Assembly: GCA_900323505.1 (NCBI GenBank)
Contig: OOIN01000003.1
Coordinates: forward strand, 1,984,001-2,048,000
Origin: Ustilago trichophora
Taxonomy: Eukaryota > Basidiomycota > Ustilaginomycetes > Ustilaginales > Ustilaginaceae
Direction of reading: 5' to 3'
DNA: 64,000 nt
The position numbers were made by a program, and so were the translations under genes. Of this stretch, positions 62,401 to 64,000 are shown piece after piece. Each line of letters begins with the position of its first letter. Positions within the stretch are counted from its first letter, which is position 1. Under the pieces are notes generated by a model, which saw only the letters and a list, made by a program, of their open reading frames with translations, did not search any database and was not told the origin of the DNA.

Positions 62401-63135
62401 GCTCCTAACACTCGCAGAAGGAAGCCGCCTATGAAGGCCAAACGCTCCCTGATTCCTGCGGAGCCCAGCACACCATTTGCCGTCCGTCAGGTCTATGACA
62501 GTCCAGACAGGGGTAATCACGGAGGTCCTGAGGTCTTCGACCCTAGTCCGGGTGGCAGCGGTACTGGAGGTGGCTCTGGCGGTGAGCCTGTCGATCATCG
62601 TGTTGGTGGTGGCAGTGGTGGTGCTCCTAACACCCGCAGGAGGAAGCCACCGATGAAAAGTAAGCGCTCACTTATCTCTTTGGAACCCTTCACGCCTCTT
62701 GTCATCCGTCAGACGTTCAACGATCCAGACAACGGTAGTCGAGACGATCATGGTGATGGCGACACTAGTCCCGATAGCAGCGCAAACGACAACGGAGGTC
62801 AAATCCCACCGAAGAAAAAAGCCGACGCTCCCGCAGGTAAAGTCAAACGATCTCCAACTCCGTACGCTGGTGAACCTGGAGCTTGCAAGGACGGCTTTCC
62901 CGAACATCCTCCGGGCGAAAATGGTAGTCAGAACGGTGCTATTTCGGGCGGCCACTCTTCTAGTCCAGGTGCAAACAATGGTCCACCATCTACAGGTGGA
63001 AACGATCCCCGTCATGATAATCCGGGCTCGAGCAATGGTGGACAGTATCCTAATGGTCATCCTCCCCCAAGTTGCAATCCTGGTGCACCTGGTGATAACG
63101 GTGGAGGACACCCACCCAAGGGAAAAAATCCGTGA
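59401..63135 (+). CDS. Secreted precursor with unknown N-terminal domain and nine-site Kex2-type repeat region
   Basis: Intronless, 1,244 aa from the ATG at 59401 (the frame extends four codons 5' only through TTG). I do not recognise the gene. Signal peptide at 1-21; Gly/Pro/Ala-rich linker to about 95; a globular, Cys-containing domain at about 97-440 (VFGAGCRWDP; FYGDGCAANP; HMCMGSN; TQECKGCTWP) of unknown family; Gly/Pro/Ala-rich linker to 573. The rest is a repeat region with KR at 574/575, 651/652, 717/718, 783/784, 866/867, 940/941, 1014/1015, 1088/1089 and 1149/1150 (steps 77, 66, 66, 83, 74, 74, 74, 61). Two cassette types occur: KR-A/S with a short Cys-x(n)-Cys loop, and five copies of RRRKPPM-x-[ATS]-KR-SLI. 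Regular KR sites suggest processing by Kex2 in the Golgi and release of peptides, as for fungal Kex2-repeat proteins such as smut Rep1. Function is unknown. Confidence 0.8.
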   Translation: MLWQNFLVCFLALLTIGLAAETGAAPASLPAGADQKGNPDPAKPKPAPGSTDTSTTPGGTASPATASTGGGGTGSSGGGAGGDGGGGGGTTQKPSESVFGAGCRWDPTISNIEEVSFQFRTGQAPPSTWFSDLNDAETTSTTSPAAAADTKALHRRANEAEAPPAQPGSTLTPPKRGGHHHQEDPNDLLDPSYHTRLIDVLTFRARYGSFGSSLNSAGCALPAFSERLAQLEEQERELVNNYTRLHKPIAGKDFRPEAMFFWAGLANYSRKVKSDLIQTVVFYGDGCAANPRQGLCVYAAEYSDFRYDPEDHMCMGSNMPVFYPVDTEMTVVYRTQNGFRTQESWIDGKMISYLRSAGDQMMNSFVITQECKGCTWPLSEQVYSNIVIKFSEPELHFEALGLCSGGATTTMPRMTEGGRVWVIDKVVVPSGKHVTSTPGDSSGDMSDSRNAGTFTTEAGAGSGAGAGANTGGKVNPAEDTGTNAKKEGYGDKSGAANPGPAGNTPGTLQPEETSPSIENGKPAAVSATGGGNPPAGKPAAPATSPQGPPATPAGATAGKPADNVNPSTPAGKAKRATVHAADRAGACSDGDGEPSAGCVGAPPPPPGGFPDPPRPGSPGGSGGSPGFGAPSEGRGNGVPNRRRKKPPMHAKRSLIPSDPGAPLIVRASESQENPDLSGYPLRGGDAPDGPDRSGNSPGSDNGNHPPSKKDTHADKVKRAARGKVGACGDTDNGSSSSCYTGTPRAGGLPPPPPPGNPGDTPGESGHSYGVPNRRRRKPPMKTKRSLITEDPFSLLVARRPASTSGRTDQNGPTFGAPNFGGRSDAPEPQGKPVPGGRPSTNDPPGGPGTGAHKLKKNADVIVGKTKRAAGGRPGLCDDSPGNGSGSGCTNGPFPGGGSGGPPQFGGGGDGGPGNSDGSGNGKGPSVPPNRRRRKPPVKAKRSLITSDPVTPLVVRQGFETPIRGNSGSHASGPASPGGSGTGGGSGGEPVDHRVGGGSGGAPNTRRRKPPMKAKRSLIPAEPSTPFAVRQVYDSPDRGNHGGPEVFDPSPGGSGTGGGSGGEPVDHRVGGGSGGAPNTRRRKPPMKSKRSLISLEPFTPLVIRQTFNDPDNGSRDDHGDGDTSPDSSANDNGGQIPPKKKADAPAGKVKRSPTPYAGEPGACKDGFPEHPPGENGSQNGAISGGHSSSPGANNGPPSTGGNDPRHDNPGSSNGGQYPNGHPPPSCNPGAPGDNGGGHPPKGKNP
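62329..62633 (+). repeat. 222 bp tandem duplication in the repeat region
   Basis: Bases 62329-62411 and 62551-62633 are identical over 83 nt, offset by exactly 222 nt (74 codons), which matches the KR-to-KR spacing. Flanking bases also match partly, so a whole cassette was copied recently. Confidence 0.9.
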
Positions 63136-63497
63136 GATCTCAGCATCTCGAAGCAGTACCAGTCTCAACACCACCCTTCCTCGGCAAGAAAGCAAACACA
63201 CCTTTTCCTAAATTGTCCCCAATCTATCATCCTAGTCCGCATACAGTCTCTTTTCCGATACAGTGTTGCCCTCTGTCATCCTGCAGCCTGCAATCAACTC
63301 TCATTTCCCTTCTCTCGAGCCTGTGAAACTTGGCGGAGTGTCGAATGGTTTCGACGGCTAGATCTGTGTGCGAACTGAAGTGCACCCTTCACTTAGCGAG
63401 TTCTGTTGTCAATCTGGGCTGTGTTTTTGGAACTGGCAATGAGCTGTTGAATAAGAAAGAGAAGCAAAGTGATCTGGATTGACGGCGTGACAAATCT
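63136..63497. other. Convergent intergenic spacer
   Basis: 3' flanks of the repeat protein and the HYPK-like gene. No gene recognised. Confidence 0.45.
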
Positions 63498-63984
63498 CTA
63501 CGGCCCAGAAACGAGCTCTCCTAGCGCCTTTTCCAAATCTCCCTTGTGCTTGGCCAATGTTGCCTCTGCGACCTGTCTCGATACGAGCAGTTCTGACACC
63601 TACCAGTTTCCCCAAAATCAAAGCAAGCATAAGAGGTCAGCAATTCGCCTATACTATAGCAACAAAGCATTTGAAGGAAAGAATGTGCTCACGATAAACT
63701 CGACGTCGTCCTTCTTGAGCTTCTGACCTGCGCTTGGGCCAGCAGCAATATGTGGAGGTACCGTGGCAGCGTTATCTCCAAAGCAGAGAGACTGGACGGT
63801 TTTCTCCATGCGCCCTCGCTCGAAGCTGTATCCTGCCGAGTCAAAGTCTGCCCATTCTTGAATGACCTGCAAAGCCACGATATCGTAGAAGCAGAAAGGG
63901 GCGTGAAGGGTCAGAAATTACATCTTAGTGAACATAGCGTGTCAAGATTGGTATGGTTACCTCTGCCTGTGGTTTGGACGCCAT
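63498..63984 (-). CDS. HYPK-like protein (NatA-associated UBA-type domain), three exons
   Basis: Exons 63961-63984, 63693-63866 and 63498-63599 give 99 aa. The first exon is only eight codons (MASKPQAE). Introns of 94 and 93 nt are GT-AG (GTAACC...TTGCAG and GTGAGC...GGTAG), all in phase 0. The C-terminal half, KKDDVEFIVSELLVSRQ then AEATLAKHKGDLEKALGELV, matches the UBA-like domain of huntingtin-interacting protein K (HYPK), which binds the NatA N-acetyltransferase at the ribosome. The N-terminal half lacks known motifs but keeps the family's short disordered character. Function in NatA regulation is inferred by homology. The gene ends 16 bases from the right edge, so its promoter is outside the window. 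Confidence 0.85.
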
Positions 63985-64000
63985 CTTGATGTGTGTGTGT

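Overview
The window looks like nuclear DNA of a smut-lineage basidiomycete (Ustilaginaceae: Ustilago, Sporisorium, Pseudozyma or a relative). The basis is fungal gene families (Zn2Cys6 regulators, SGF11, alpha-arrestin, ferroportin-like carrier, acyl-CoA oxidase, cyanase), few and short GT-AG introns, GC-rich coding sequence on both strands, and very Ser/Gly/Pro-rich secreted proteins. I could not run a database search, so the genus is inference.

Layout, left to right. 0.8-8.6 kb: a GH31 glycosidase convergent with a membrane-anchored M19 dipeptidase, then a WS/DGAT-type acyltransferase that appears to have a facultative last intron. 8.6-12.9 kb: a 4.3 kb stretch without a recognisable gene. 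12.9-18.7 kb: a DsbA/FrnE-like thioredoxin-fold protein, a short-chain dehydrogenase and a Zn2Cys6 regulator whose upstream side is 7.65 kb without a recognisable gene (18.7-26.4 kb). 26.4-34.1 kb: galactokinase, a second Zn2Cys6 regulator with an intron inside its zinc cluster, and a 14-TM MFS transporter interrupted by one in-frame TGA. 34.5-44.4 kb: ferroportin-like carrier, acyl-CoA oxidase, AIF/FSP1-like FAD oxidoreductase, alpha-arrestin. 46.1-50.1 kb: SGF11, a small secreted Cys-containing protein with a hydrophobic tail, and an intron-containing tRNA-Cys. 50.5-55.7 kb: a GFA-family protein, cyanase and Tudor-SN (SND1). 57.6-63.1 kb: two adjacent secreted proteins. The second has an N-terminal domain I do not recognise, followed by nine regularly spaced Lys-Arg sites. 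The right edge holds a small HYPK-like gene with three exons.

Functional themes are metabolism (galactose entry, beta-oxidation, neutral-lipid acylation, cyanate and S-hydroxymethyl-thiol detoxification), metal and amino-acid transport, chromatin/transcription, and secretion. The genes do not form an obvious biosynthetic cluster. The strongest candidate for something undescribed is the 1,244-residue secreted precursor at 59,401-63,135, whose C-terminal half reads as a Kex2-processed repeat protein built from two alternating cassette types, including a recent 222 bp tandem duplication. Next are the two-isoform acyltransferase and the MFS gene with a single nonsense codon.

Starts were placed at ATG codons, and introns were inferred by eye from GT-AG signals, reading phase and family conservation; no transcript data were available.
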